A DNA stretch of 64,000 bases from Zobellia alginiliquefaciens (GTDB lineage Bacteria; Bacteroidota; Bacteroidia; Flavobacteriales; Flavobacteriaceae), in the NCBI RefSeq assembly GCF_029323795.1, contig NZ_CP119758.1, positions 2,728,001-2,792,000 of the forward strand, given 5' to 3'. Below, piece after piece: positions 36,451 through 45,333 of this stretch (its first letter is position 1; each line of letters starts with the position of its first letter). Below the pieces are notes generated by a model that was given only the letters and a program-made list of their open reading frames with translations, was not told where the DNA came from and ran no database searches. A program made the position numbers and the translations under genes.

Positions 36451-36495
36451 CAAAAACATTCTTTGGTTAAGGGTTCTTACCAAAGAATGTTTTTG
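36451..36495. terminator. Perfect 17-bp bidirectional terminator, partly inside the DCC gene
   Basis: CAAAAACATTCTTTGGT (36451-36467) and ACCAAAGAATGTTTTTG (36479-36495) are exact inverted repeats with an 11-base loop. A-run and T-run ends suit termination of the plus-strand operon and of the minus-strand gene. It contains the last codons of the DCC protein (TKTFFGKNP). Confidence 0.85.
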
Positions 36496-36868
36496 TTAGC
36501 TTAAAAAGTACCGGTCTGTTATGGGCAATAAACTTGTAGGAGGCGTCACTAATTGCTTTAAATAGAGCTGATTTTTCGTACCACGAAAGTAAAAAGGACC
36601 AACGTGATGAATAATATAAAGTTCTATAGGCGGCATGTGCACCACTATATATTTTGCCATTGGTTTCTATCATGCGAACGGCTTGTTTGAATGCCTGTTC
36701 GGGAATTTCGTCAATCTGCTCTTGGATATCTTGGTAGGGAATATATTGCACCTTGTTAGCGGTAATTTTCTGCCATCGCGTGACCCAATATTTGCAAAAA
36801 CCACATTTTCCGTCCCAAATTAAAAGGGGCAGTTTGGGTATGTAACTAGAATGTGTGGGCATTTGCAT
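36467..36868 (-). CDS. DCC-family thiol-disulfide oxidoreductase-like protein (DUF393)
   Basis: 133 residues starting MQMPTHSSYIPKLPLL. The DCC motif is IWDGKCGFCKYWV, with the dithiol C22-x-x-C25 of the thioredoxin-like family. The middle (IPYQDIQEQIDEIPEQAFKQAVRMIETNGKIYSGAHAAYRTL) also matches the family, where the Tyr-Ser-Gly-Ala segment is conserved. No signal peptide. Role unknown; some relatives fuse to HTTM or vitamin-K-type carboxylase domains. It is the only gene of its transcript, and its 3' end is embedded in the terminator it shares with the neighbour. Confidence 0.88.
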   Translation of the reverse strand: MQMPTHSSYIPKLPLLIWDGKCGFCKYWVTRWQKITANKVQYIPYQDIQEQIDEIPEQAFKQAVRMIETNGKIYSGAHAAYRTLYYSSRWSFLLSWYEKSALFKAISDASYKFIAHNRPVLFKLTKTFFGKNP

Positions 36869-37174
36869 GGTATCTCATTTGTAAACGTTATTGTACTTTG
36901 TTTTCGAAGATTCCTCAGAATCCACCCTTCCAATAATCCGGTGAGTACGTGAAATTACCATAAAAACTCAAGGTTCTTTCTTGCTTTCTTTTTTGGGTCA
37001 AGAATTGCATTGTTCGAGGTAAAAATTGACTAATGCGAAAAGTATATTACTGAAAAATAAGAAAACACATAGTGGTTGTTAATTACAATTTGGTCAGATG
37101 GTTATATCTGATTTGCCCCTAATTTTTCCTGAAATTAGAAAGCAATCACTTTCATAATCCATAAAAAAAAGCAG
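36869..37174. other. Divergent promoter region between the DCC gene and the universal stress protein gene
   Basis: A 306-bp AT-rich gap, no gene. TCTGATTTG near 37106 resembles part of a -7 element, but the TA is missing. No strong repeats seen. Confidence 0.4.
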
Positions 37175-38011
37175 ATGAAAATAAGATCTTTGATTGTACC
37201 GATTGATTTTACCGACACGGCTAAAAATACAGTTGACTATGCCGTTAAGTTGGCAGAAATAATAGAATCCAAAATTATATTTGTATCCAGTTATATGGCG
37301 AACTCCGCTCCTAACGCAGGGGCGACTATGTCTACTATGATGCATCCCGCACCGGAAAATGTAGTGTCTTTAGAGAAATTGCACAAAGAGAAGCTAGATG
37401 ATTTTCTCAAATCTACATTGCCACTTTCCGTAAACCATAAGGCCATAACGCGAATTGGTACACAAGCAGAAGTAGTTTGTACAATTGCAGAAGAAGAAAA
37501 GGCGGAATTGATTCTTGTAGGTTCTGAAAGTACCACAGGTATGGAGGCCTTTTTTGTGGGTTCAGAAAGCGAAAAAATCACCAGAAAGGCACCATGCTCG
37601 GTTTTGGCATTGCCCAAAGATTCCAAGCATTTTAAAATGGATACGATAGGCCTTGCCCTGGATACCGATAATGATGAAAACAACGGAAATTTATCGGTTT
37701 TAAAGGAAATTGTAGTATCAACAAAAGCAAAGCTGCGATTAGTACATATATCGGATAAAGAAGAAATAGCATTCAAGACCGAAGATGTATTAAAGCAGTA
37801 TAAAACAGAACTGAATTCTGTAGAGCATTCTTTTCATGTTTTCTTTGAAAATGATACCGAGGAAGGTATTTCTAAGTTTCTAGATAAAAACCCTATTGAT
37901 TTAATGGCTATTCTGTACAGGGAACATGGTTTCTTTGAGCGCCTGTTTCAACCTGGGTTGAGAAAAAAACTGATTTTCGAGAACCAAATTCCCTTACTCG
38001 TACTTAAATAG
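37175..38011 (+). CDS. Tandem universal stress protein (UspA family)
   Basis: 278 residues composed of two Usp folds. The first (residues 1-147) begins MKIRSLIVPIDFTDTAKNTVDYAVKLAE and contains LILVGSESTTGMEAFFVGSESEKITRKAPCSVLALP, which fits the G-x2-G-x9-G-S/T nucleotide loop in part. The second half is degenerate (from MDTIGLALDTDNDENNGN to QIPLLVLK) with a weak loop. Cytosolic stress protein of the double-Usp type common in Bacteroidota. It is 173 bp upstream of nhaA in the same direction; a hairpin between them probably separates the transcripts. Confidence 0.88.
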   Translation: MKIRSLIVPIDFTDTAKNTVDYAVKLAEIIESKIIFVSSYMANSAPNAGATMSTMMHPAPENVVSLEKLHKEKLDDFLKSTLPLSVNHKAITRIGTQAEVVCTIAEEEKAELILVGSESTTGMEAFFVGSESEKITRKAPCSVLALPKDSKHFKMDTIGLALDTDNDENNGNLSVLKEIVVSTKAKLRLVHISDKEEIAFKTEDVLKQYKTELNSVEHSFHVFFENDTEEGISKFLDKNPIDLMAILYREHGFFERLFQPGLRKKLIFENQIPLLVLK

Positions 38012-38137
38012 GAACGTAGTAAACCAGAATTGTTGGGGCTTTAAATCAGGGTAAAGTATAGCGCAATTATTTGATGGAAGAAGTTGCTCCTGTTTTATGT
38101 CTTTACCACATAACATTTGAAATAATAAAAGAGAATA

Positions 38138-38161
38138 AAAGCTGGTTTTAGGACCAGCTTT
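38138..38161. terminator. Hairpin between the stress protein gene and nhaA
   Basis: AAAGCTGGT (38138-38146) and ACCAGCTTT (38153-38161) with the loop TTTAGG. It ends 22 bp before the nhaA start; termination of the upstream gene or a translational gate for nhaA are both possible. Confidence 0.65.
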
Positions 38162-38183
38162 AAAGGTTGTATATAAGTGATCG

Positions 38184-39518
38184 ATGGATAAGATAGAACA
38201 CAAAACACATTGGGAAAGATTCAAAGGTGTCATCACCGCCTTATTTTCTGATGATTTAGCATCAGGTATAATGATGGTCTCGGCAGTTGTCATTGCCTTG
38301 ATCTTGGCTAACTCTGGATGGGCAACAGAATTTCATGAATTTTGGGAATACAGTATAAATCTTAGCGTGAACGATGCTGAATTAAGTCTCACGCTACACC
38401 AATTTGTAAATGATGGCCTAATGGCCATTTTCTTTTTTGCCATCGGTCTGGAAATAAAAAGAGAAATTATCGCCGGAGAACTGTCCAGTCTAAGAACGGC
38501 TTTGATGCCCATTATTTGTGCTCTGGGCGGATTGATTTTTCCTGTTCTTGTTTTTATGTTAATTAACAATGGCCAGGACACTTTTGCCGGGTGGGGTATA
38601 CCTATGGCAACCGATATTGTATTTGCATTGATCCTATTAACTTTAGTGGGGAATAAAAAGGTGCCTATCGCTTTAAAAATATTTGTGACCGCATTGGCGG
38701 TGGTAGATGATATTTGTGCGGTATTGGTAATAGCTTTCTTTTATACGGACCATATTGTTTACGAAAGCTTGTTGTGGGCCTTTCTCTCATTTTTTGTGTT
38801 GATAGGAGCGAACGGAGTAGGGGTTAAAAATCCATTATTTTATGGGGTAATTGGAATATTGGGTATATGGACAGGTTTTTTTCTCTCCGGCGTTCATGCA
38901 ACCATAGCCGGAGTTATTACGGCCATAGCCATACCGGCCCGTGTTGACCTTGAGGAACGTACATTTGTAAAGAACGTTAGAAACCTTATTGATTCTTTTG
39001 ATACCATACGTACGACCGAGACGGTTTTTATGAAAAATGACAAGCTTGAACTTGTACATATCTTACGAAAAGCCATACGAAAAACGGTACCTCCGTTGCA
39101 GACCATTGAGAGAATACTGCAACCGTTCGTAAACTTCTTTGTATTGCCCTTGTTTGCACTGGCCAATACGGGTTTGACTATTGAAACTGAAAATCTTGGT
39201 AAGTTGTTAGAACCGCTTTCAGTGGGTGTGGTTCTGGGGTTGGTTTTAGGTAAGTTTTTAGGAATTTCTATAGTGGCTAGATTGGCGGCCGCCCTAAAAA
39301 TAGCCAAGCTTCCTGAAAAGGTGCAATGGCCACAATTTTATGGGGCAGCAGCTTTTGCCGGAATTGGCTTTACCATGTCAATTTTTATTGCCGAGCTCGC
39401 ATTTGCTAATGAAGCGTTTGTACATCAGGCAAAGCTTGCTATTCTTTTGGCGTTTATATTGGCCGCATTACTGGGTATGTTCATTTTTCGCTTTTTTGTA
39501 AAAACGAATCAAGATTGA
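38184..39518 (+). CDS. nhaA: Na+/H+ antiporter NhaA
   Basis: 444 residues with 12 predicted membrane helices. It shows NDGLMAIFFFAIGLEIKREIIAGELSS (TM2/loop, about residues 75-101), the cation-site helix MATDIVFALILLTLVGNKKVP, the DD pair of LAVVDDICAVLVIAFFY, and the C-terminal PLFALANTG and FYGAAAFAGIGFTMSIFIAELAF, all NhaA hallmarks. It expels Na+ (or Li+) in exchange for protons at the inner membrane; useful in a marine setting. Monocistronic. Confidence 0.96.
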   Translation: MDKIEHKTHWERFKGVITALFSDDLASGIMMVSAVVIALILANSGWATEFHEFWEYSINLSVNDAELSLTLHQFVNDGLMAIFFFAIGLEIKREIIAGELSSLRTALMPIICALGGLIFPVLVFMLINNGQDTFAGWGIPMATDIVFALILLTLVGNKKVPIALKIFVTALAVVDDICAVLVIAFFYTDHIVYESLLWAFLSFFVLIGANGVGVKNPLFYGVIGILGIWTGFFLSGVHATIAGVITAIAIPARVDLEERTFVKNVRNLIDSFDTIRTTETVFMKNDKLELVHILRKAIRKTVPPLQTIERILQPFVNFFVLPLFALANTGLTIETENLGKLLEPLSVGVVLGLVLGKFLGISIVARLAAALKIAKLPEKVQWPQFYGAAAFAGIGFTMSIFIAELAFANEAFVHQAKLAILLAFILAALLGMFIFRFFVKTNQD

Positions 39519-39800
39519 GTTGTAATGATTTTGCAGGGTTATCCTACTCCATAAAAAGGTTTACCGGTGTTTTAGTGAAGACATAGAAAGGAAGAACTGG
39601 CACATAAAGAACCCAGGAGATTAAACGCGGAGTAGACTAGTCATTAATTGCAGAATGTGTTCATAATCCTACAAAGATGTAGCTATCACCTCTCCTAACA
39701 TGCCGATATATTGGTGTAACCTAGATTATTAACACACAGTTAAACTTTTCTTTTCATACAATATATTCAAACCCCATAACTTTCGTCACTCCTATTTGTG

Positions 39801-40340
39801 ATGCAAGACAACCAACTATACCAGGCCATAAGAAATAACGATAAAGAAGCTTTTGAACTTCTTTTCGATAAGTATTATCCGCGACTCTGTTTTTTTTCGA
39901 TGCAATTTTCTGTGGACAAAGAGGCGGCTGAAGAAGTGGTCTCAGATGTCTTTCTAAAACTATGGAACAACAGAAAGAAAAATGAGGTGAAGCATTTACT
40001 TCCCTTTCTATATACCAGCGTTAAAAATACCACACTAAACTTTAAAAAATCAAGTAGACGCCATCTTTGGTTGGAAGATGATGACTACTTGGTAGATGAA
40101 GAGAACCAAGAGTCCAAGATTATTGTCAGGGAAGAGCTAGAAAATATTCAAAAGATTATTGCACGAATGCCACCTAAGCGACGTACCATTTTTATGCTGA
40201 ATAGGATGGATGGTCTTAAATACAAGGAAATAGCCGAGATAATGAATATTTCCGTTCACACCGTTCAAAATCAAATGGTGCTGGCCGTAAAATTTCTGTA
40301 TGACCAATTTCCGGATAAAAAGATTAAAGATTCGCTGTAG
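39801..40340 (+). CDS. ECF RNA polymerase sigma factor of the FecI-like (Bacteroidota) type
   Basis: 179 residues from the ATG at 39801 (a GTG just before it is in frame). Sigma2 is in the first half (EAFELLFDKYYPRLCFFSMQFSVDKEAAEEVVSDVFLKLWNNR) and sigma4 at the C terminus (MPPKRRTIFMLNRMDGLKYKEIAEIMNISVHTVQNQMVLAVKFL, helix-turn-helix about residues 135-165). This is the family usually placed directly before fecR and a TonB receptor gene, as here. It is released when FecR receives the receptor signal and then transcribes the transport genes. Confidence 0.92.
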   Translation: MQDNQLYQAIRNNDKEAFELLFDKYYPRLCFFSMQFSVDKEAAEEVVSDVFLKLWNNRKKNEVKHLLPFLYTSVKNTTLNFKKSSRRHLWLEDDDYLVDEENQESKIIVREELENIQKIIARMPPKRRTIFMLNRMDGLKYKEIAEIMNISVHTVQNQMVLAVKFLYDQFPDKKIKDSL

Positions 40341-40442
40341 GTCTCGGCTCTTCAAATAACATTTTATTTACGTTTTAGTAAACTGCTTCAATAGTAGGTC
40401 CGTTGCCATAAAGTTGTCTTGTTAGTGTACGAGACACTACTT

Positions 40443-41486
40443 ATGATTGAAGATAAATTTTGGGAGTTGGCTACAAAATACATGTCCAACGAAGCCTCTG
40501 AAGAAGATATAAATGAACTCTTTCTATTGTTGAAGAGTGATGAAAAGTACCAAAAAGCTTTTAGCGATACGGTAGAGAAATGGAACGGGGTTACCAGTCC
40601 TAGAGATTTTCAGTTTAATACCAAAGCCTCTAAACAAAAGCTGCTTGAAGAAATAGATAAACGTTCTTCTCCTATTTCAAAAATCAGGGCTTTTTCAAAA
40701 TCATCCAATTTTAGACTGAAAGCTGCCGCAATGGTTGTGGTGCTGCTCGGCACTTACTTTTTAACGAATAGTATTCTGGAAGGTCGGGAGTGGAAGGAGT
40801 TTCAGACGGTAACGAACGAGAAGTTGAAAATTATCCTACCGGATAGTACGCACGTTTGGTTGAACCAAAACTCTTCCATTTCTTATAACTACTCCAACCC
40901 GGAAGAAAGACTATTAAAGCTAGAGGGCGAAGCTTTTTTTGATGTCGCCAGAAATGAAAGCAGACCCTTTTTAATAGAAGGCCCTTATTTTAAGACCCAA
41001 GTCTTGGGCACCAGTTTTAATATCCATTCTAGAAATGAAGAAGACGCTTCCGTTAGTGTGGTAAGCGGCAAGGTTTCCGTTAGTGCCAACGAAAGCAACG
41101 CCTTACTGCTGCTGGAACGTGGTGATGGAGCAATTTTCCGGCAAGGGGATAAAAGTCTAAGCAAGCGCAAACTGAACGATGTTGATAATGAAATGGCTTG
41201 GATAGAAGGCAGGTTCGTGTTTGAGAACAGTACTATGAAAAGCGTTTTGAATTACCTGTCCAAATACTATAAGGTAACCTTTGATTTAAGCAATGAAAAT
41301 TTAAACAACTGCCTTATCACCGCCTCTTTTAAGGGGGAGTCCCTAAACAATATACTAACCATATTGTGTGCGTCCTTGGATTGCAAATATGAGATTGTAG
41401 CGAACAGAACCATCATCTTATCCGGAAACGGATGTCAAAAAAAACCGGGAGATATTACGAGTATCGTCCCGGCTAAAAATCAATAA
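40443..41486 (+). CDS. FecR-family anti-sigma factor
   Basis: 347 residues from the ATG at 40443 (MIEDKFWELATKYMSNEASEEDINELF); a TTG start 24 bp earlier is less likely. The cytoplasmic N-terminal helix bundle contacts the sigma factor; a single membrane helix, LKAAAMVVVLLGTYFLTNSI, lies at about residues 93-112. Outside, the FecR domain shows the usual KIILPDSTHVWLNQNSSISYN, LEGEAFFDVARNESRPFLIEG and VLGTSFNIHSRNEEDASVSVVSGKVSVS. The C-terminal DUF4974-type domain ends in the STN-contacting region. Starts 102 bp after the sigma gene and 29 bp before the TonB receptor gene. Confidence 0.93.
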   Translation: MIEDKFWELATKYMSNEASEEDINELFLLLKSDEKYQKAFSDTVEKWNGVTSPRDFQFNTKASKQKLLEEIDKRSSPISKIRAFSKSSNFRLKAAAMVVVLLGTYFLTNSILEGREWKEFQTVTNEKLKIILPDSTHVWLNQNSSISYNYSNPEERLLKLEGEAFFDVARNESRPFLIEGPYFKTQVLGTSFNIHSRNEEDASVSVVSGKVSVSANESNALLLLERGDGAIFRQGDKSLSKRKLNDVDNEMAWIEGRFVFENSTMKSVLNYLSKYYKVTFDLSNENLNNCLITASFKGESLNNILTILCASLDCKYEIVANRTIILSGNGCQKKPGDITSIVPAKNQ

Positions 41487-41515
41487 ATGATTCTTAATTG
41501 TAATGCACTTCAAAA

Positions 41516-44512
41516 ATGAAAAAAATTAAACGTAAACAAAAGAACAATCACACTTTTTGCCCTAGTCGGGCATTTCACCTGCTACTGGCTATTTTAATGG
41601 GGGTAAATGTATCGGCGCGGTCAGTTTCGGTACCTCAGGTATTGGATACCAAAGTTTCCGTTTCGGTGGAAGAGGAAACCGTAGAAAGCCTCCTTAAAAA
41701 AATAGAATCGGTTTCAGAGATTAGTTTTGTATATAGTAAAAGCAAGGTGTCGTTGGTAGATAAGATCAGCCGCACGTATGTAGATAAAAGTATCAAGTTC
41801 ATCTTAACGGATGCACTGCCCCAAGACGTTTCTTTCGGTACCGCTCAGAACACCGTCATCCTAAAGAAAAAGAAACAAACGGCTCCCAAAAAAGTAATGT
41901 CTTTTCAGGCCAACGGAAGGGCTACGGGTACCATAACCGATAAAAACGGGAATTTCCTGCCGTACGCCACTGTAATTGCGTTGGGCACGAGAAGAGGAAC
42001 CACCTCGGATATAGATGGAACCTATTCGTTGGAACTTCCTGAAGGTTCATATACGCTACAGGCCAAATATATTGGTTATATGGATGCTGAAATTCCCGTG
42101 ACCATAGCGGGAGATTCCACGGTATCGGCCAATATTGTCCTTAAAGAAAATGCAACTGCTTTGGAGGAGACCGTTGTGTATGGTAACCTGAGTCGTGGGC
42201 AAGCGAAAGCGCTAAACGAACAGAAGAACGCGGAGAACTTTAAAAATGTGGTCTCTTATGAACAGTTTAGCAAGTATGCAGACCGTAATGCTGCCGAGGC
42301 ACTTCAAAGGATTCCCGGTATTGCCTTAAGTAGGGACCAGGGAGAAGGTGAGCTGGTTTCCATTAGGGGACTTTCCCCTAGGTTCAATGCGGTTCAGGTG
42401 AACGGCTCTAGAATTCCAAGTCCAGACCCGGATACGGATCGTGCCGTTGGGTTGGATTTGTTGCAGGCAGATTTAATGGAATCCATTGTAGTGAATAAAA
42501 CCCTTACTCCGGAAATGGACGGTGACGCCATTGGTGGTACGGTTAACTTCAATTTAAAACAGGCTCCGGATAAACCAATTTTAAATGTATCGGCCAGTGG
42601 AGGGTTTAACCAACAACAATCGGAATTCGAGGATCTTGGAAAGGACCTTCAATCTTTTTCCGCGGTACTGGGCAAGCGTTTCTTTAACGACAAACTTGGG
42701 CTTATAGCGGCAGGAAGTTATTACCGCACCAATAGGGGTTCCTTGTTGAACCAATACCTCTATACGGACGAGACTTCTTTGAATATTGAGGAAAAAAGGA
42801 ATAACGATTATGATGTTAGACGTGTGCGTTATGGACTTATGTTCAGTCCGGATATTCGGTTTGATAAAAAGAACAGCCTCAAGCTATTGGCCAACTACAA
42901 TGTGTATGATGATGATGAAATAAGAAGGTTGGTAGACTATCTGGTAACCGATGGTGAAGAAAGTAGGGAAACCCGTAACCGTGGCGAATATCAAAAGCAC
43001 GCATTGTACCAATTATCCGGTGATCACGATTTAAGTGCAATGGATATTTCATACCGTTTTAGCTATACGGAGGCCGAAGAGGAAATGCCCTATAGAACGT
43101 ATTGGAGATTTGGTAGGGATGTAGATTACAGTGGGCTTTCAAACGATGAACTTACCAACTTGGGAGTGAAGGATAATCCGGATACGGATTCGCAGTTGTT
43201 CTTGAACCGTGTGCGGTTCGATAATAATTTGACGGAAGACAAAAATTACGAAGGTAGGCTGGATATTGAATTTCCTTTTGAGCTGATAGGAATGGAGAAC
43301 AAGCTAAAAGTTGGGGGCAAGTTCCGTAATAAAAACAGGATTTCAGATGCAAAACGTTCACAGTTAGATGTAGACGAAGATGTGAATCCATTCCCTATAA
43401 ACGGAGGCGATTTCGGATTCATTAATATACGGGCCAACGACCCTGAAGCTTCTCAAGTAGGTGGTCTGGATGATTTTGTGGTAGATGAAGATAGGGGAGA
43501 CGGCACCGATTACGAAGCGGAAGAAAATGCCGTGGCCGCTTATGTAAAACTATCTTTAGGGCTTACCGAAAAATTATCGTTGGTAACCGGTGTGCGTTTT
43601 GAAAGTACCAACAACAAATACTCGGCTATTAGGGCAGATGATTTTAATACCGTAAATGAGTTTACGTATTCAAACCTGCTGCCCTCTGCACAGTTTAAAT
43701 ATAATTTTGATGACAATACCTTAATGCGCTTGGCCTATAGTTCCGGTTTTACCAGACCTCCTTTTAGCGCATTGATTCCGGGGCCGGATAATATTGACCG
43801 TGACAGCCGCAGAATCACCCGTAGGAACCCGGAATTGGAACCGAGCACGGTAAATAATTTCGATTTCATTTTTGAGAAATACTCCAATAACCTAGGTGTT
43901 TTTACAGTGGGACTTTTTGGAAAATTTGTGGACAACCAGATACAGACACAACGCTCTTTTACTGATTTTGAAGGTGATTTATATACCGTGTTTCAATCTA
44001 TAAATGGTGAAAATGCAAAGGCTATGGGAGTTGAGGTTTCTCTGGTACATAAATTTTTGAACGATGGTGTTCCATTTTTAAAATGGTTTGGGGTGAGTAC
44101 AAACTACACTTATGCCTACACGGAACAAAAAATATCTACCATTGTTGATGATGAGGTGGTGAATAGAACCTTGCCTTTTGAAAGCCCTAAGAATATCTTC
44201 AATTTGGGGTTGTTTTATGAAAATCCAAAAATAGGATTGACGTTTACGGCATCCGGTGTTTACAGAGATGCTATTCTTATTGATTTGGGTGATAATGAGC
44301 TAACCGATTTCTATTTTGGTGATGAGTTTCATTTGGATATTTCCGCAAGTCAGCGAATCACAAAAAAGCTATCTGCCTTTGTACAGGTGAATAATATTAC
44401 GGATCAGGACGAACGCGAGTTTTTTGGTGACCCAAATGAGGATTTCTCCAGAATACATCAAACGGAAGGTTATGGTTTTTGGGGCTCAGTAGGCCTTAAG
44501 TACGAATTGTAA
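41516..44512 (+). CDS. TonB-dependent outer-membrane receptor with N-terminal STN domain
   Basis: 998 residues. After a long basic signal peptide an STN (secretin/TonB short N-terminal) domain (about 45-115) provides signalling to FecR. A carboxypeptidase-D-like regulatory sandwich follows (GTITDKNGNFLPYATVIALGTRRGTTSDIDGTYSL, about 138-225), then the plug (NAAEALQRIPGIALSRDQGEGELVSIRGLSPRFNAVQVNG) and a 22-strand barrel ending GFWGSVGLKYEL with terminal aromatic-type closure. No SusD partner follows, so it is not a classic SusCD pair; it resembles the TIGR01782-like receptors for diverse ligands. The ligand is unknown. The propeller-like protein and HDWE lipoprotein downstream probably share its transcript. 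Confidence 0.92.
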   Translation: MKKIKRKQKNNHTFCPSRAFHLLLAILMGVNVSARSVSVPQVLDTKVSVSVEEETVESLLKKIESVSEISFVYSKSKVSLVDKISRTYVDKSIKFILTDALPQDVSFGTAQNTVILKKKKQTAPKKVMSFQANGRATGTITDKNGNFLPYATVIALGTRRGTTSDIDGTYSLELPEGSYTLQAKYIGYMDAEIPVTIAGDSTVSANIVLKENATALEETVVYGNLSRGQAKALNEQKNAENFKNVVSYEQFSKYADRNAAEALQRIPGIALSRDQGEGELVSIRGLSPRFNAVQVNGSRIPSPDPDTDRAVGLDLLQADLMESIVVNKTLTPEMDGDAIGGTVNFNLKQAPDKPILNVSASGGFNQQQSEFEDLGKDLQSFSAVLGKRFFNDKLGLIAAGSYYRTNRGSLLNQYLYTDETSLNIEEKRNNDYDVRRVRYGLMFSPDIRFDKKNSLKLLANYNVYDDDEIRRLVDYLVTDGEESRETRNRGEYQKHALYQLSGDHDLSAMDISYRFSYTEAEEEMPYRTYWRFGRDVDYSGLSNDELTNLGVKDNPDTDSQLFLNRVRFDNNLTEDKNYEGRLDIEFPFELIGMENKLKVGGKFRNKNRISDAKRSQLDVDEDVNPFPINGGDFGFINIRANDPEASQVGGLDDFVVDEDRGDGTDYEAEENAVAAYVKLSLGLTEKLSLVTGVRFESTNNKYSAIRADDFNTVNEFTYSNLLPSAQFKYNFDDNTLMRLAYSSGFTRPPFSALIPGPDNIDRDSRRITRRNPELEPSTVNNFDFIFEKYSNNLGVFTVGLFGKFVDNQIQTQRSFTDFEGDLYTVFQSINGENAKAMGVEVSLVHKFLNDGVPFLKWFGVSTNYTYAYTEQKISTIVDDEVVNRTLPFESPKNIFNLGLFYENPKIGLTFTASGVYRDAILIDLGDNELTDFYFGDEFHLDISASQRITKKLSAFVQVNNITDQDEREFFGDPNEDFSRIHQTEGYGFWGSVGLKYEL

Positions 44513-44521
44513 AAAGTAGTC

Positions 44522-45328
44522 ATGAAAGCACAAAGAATAACCAACGTCAGCACTTTTTTGCTTGTTGTTATGATAGCCCTAAAGGTATCGGCACAAGAGT
44601 TTAAAATAGACCGAACCTATGAAGTGCCTTCGGCCAGACAAGGCGTAGCGATAGATGAGGATTACTTTTATGTAGTTAACAATTCGGAAATCGTAAAATA
44701 CACCAAAAAGGATGGAGAGCAGGTGGCTCACTGGGAAGATACTTCCGGTGCCATTAAGCATTTCAATAGTGGTATTATCATAAACGAAAAGCTGTACTGT
44801 GCCAACTCCAACTATCCGGAATCGCCAATGGCAAGTTCCATAGAAGTTTTTGACCCCAAATCGCTAGAACACCTAGAGAATATTAGTTTGGGAATCTATA
44901 TAGGTTCTGCCACATGGATAGATTTCTATGAGGGCTATTGGTATATCGCCTTTGCCCATTATACGGGTAGGGGCGCTACGGAAACCAAAACCAATAGTTG
45001 GACCCAGTTGGTAAAATTCAATACGGACTGGCAGCGCATAGAAGGGTGGATTTTTCCAAAAGATCTGGTAGCTAAGTTCGGCACCCGAAGCAATTCTGGA
45101 GGGTTTATCACCAAAGACGGAAAAATATATGCCACTGGGCATGATAATAAGGAACTGTACGAGCTGTCGTTCCCAAAAATCGGTCACACGCTGTTATGGC
45201 ATAAAACCTATGACATCCCCTACGAAGGTCAAGGTATTGCGTTAGATGTAAATTCCGCCGATAGTTTGTCATTGTACGGGATAATTAAAAAAGAAAACAA
45301 AGTGTTACGGACAACTTTAAAAAAATAA
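44522..45328 (+). CDS. Secreted propeller-like protein, function unknown
   Basis: 268 residues with a signal peptide (MKAQRITNVSTFLLVVMIALKVSAQ). The mature part looks like repeats of four-stranded blades: YEVPSARQGVAIDEDYFYVVNNSEIVKYTKKDGE, SGAIKHFNSGIIINEKLYCANSNYPE, FYEGYWYIAFAHYT and DGKIYATGHDNKELYEL, ending in GQGIALD. No catalytic motif recognised. It starts 9 bp after the TonB receptor gene and 5 bp before the next lipoprotein gene, so it is presumably periplasmic cargo or an adaptor of the receptor. Confidence 0.75.
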   Translation: MKAQRITNVSTFLLVVMIALKVSAQEFKIDRTYEVPSARQGVAIDEDYFYVVNNSEIVKYTKKDGEQVAHWEDTSGAIKHFNSGIIINEKLYCANSNYPESPMASSIEVFDPKSLEHLENISLGIYIGSATWIDFYEGYWYIAFAHYTGRGATETKTNSWTQLVKFNTDWQRIEGWIFPKDLVAKFGTRSNSGGFITKDGKIYATGHDNKELYELSFPKIGHTLLWHKTYDIPYEGQGIALDVNSADSLSLYGIIKKENKVLRTTLKK

Positions 45329-45333
45329 AGAGA

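Noticed and set aside
37291-37776. 161-codon open frame opposite the universal stress protein gene
   Set aside because: It is a reverse-strand shadow of the clear Usp coding sequence with no motif and no start region of its own.
38894-39307. 137-codon open frame opposite nhaA
   Set aside because: Antisense shadow of a well conserved membrane protein.
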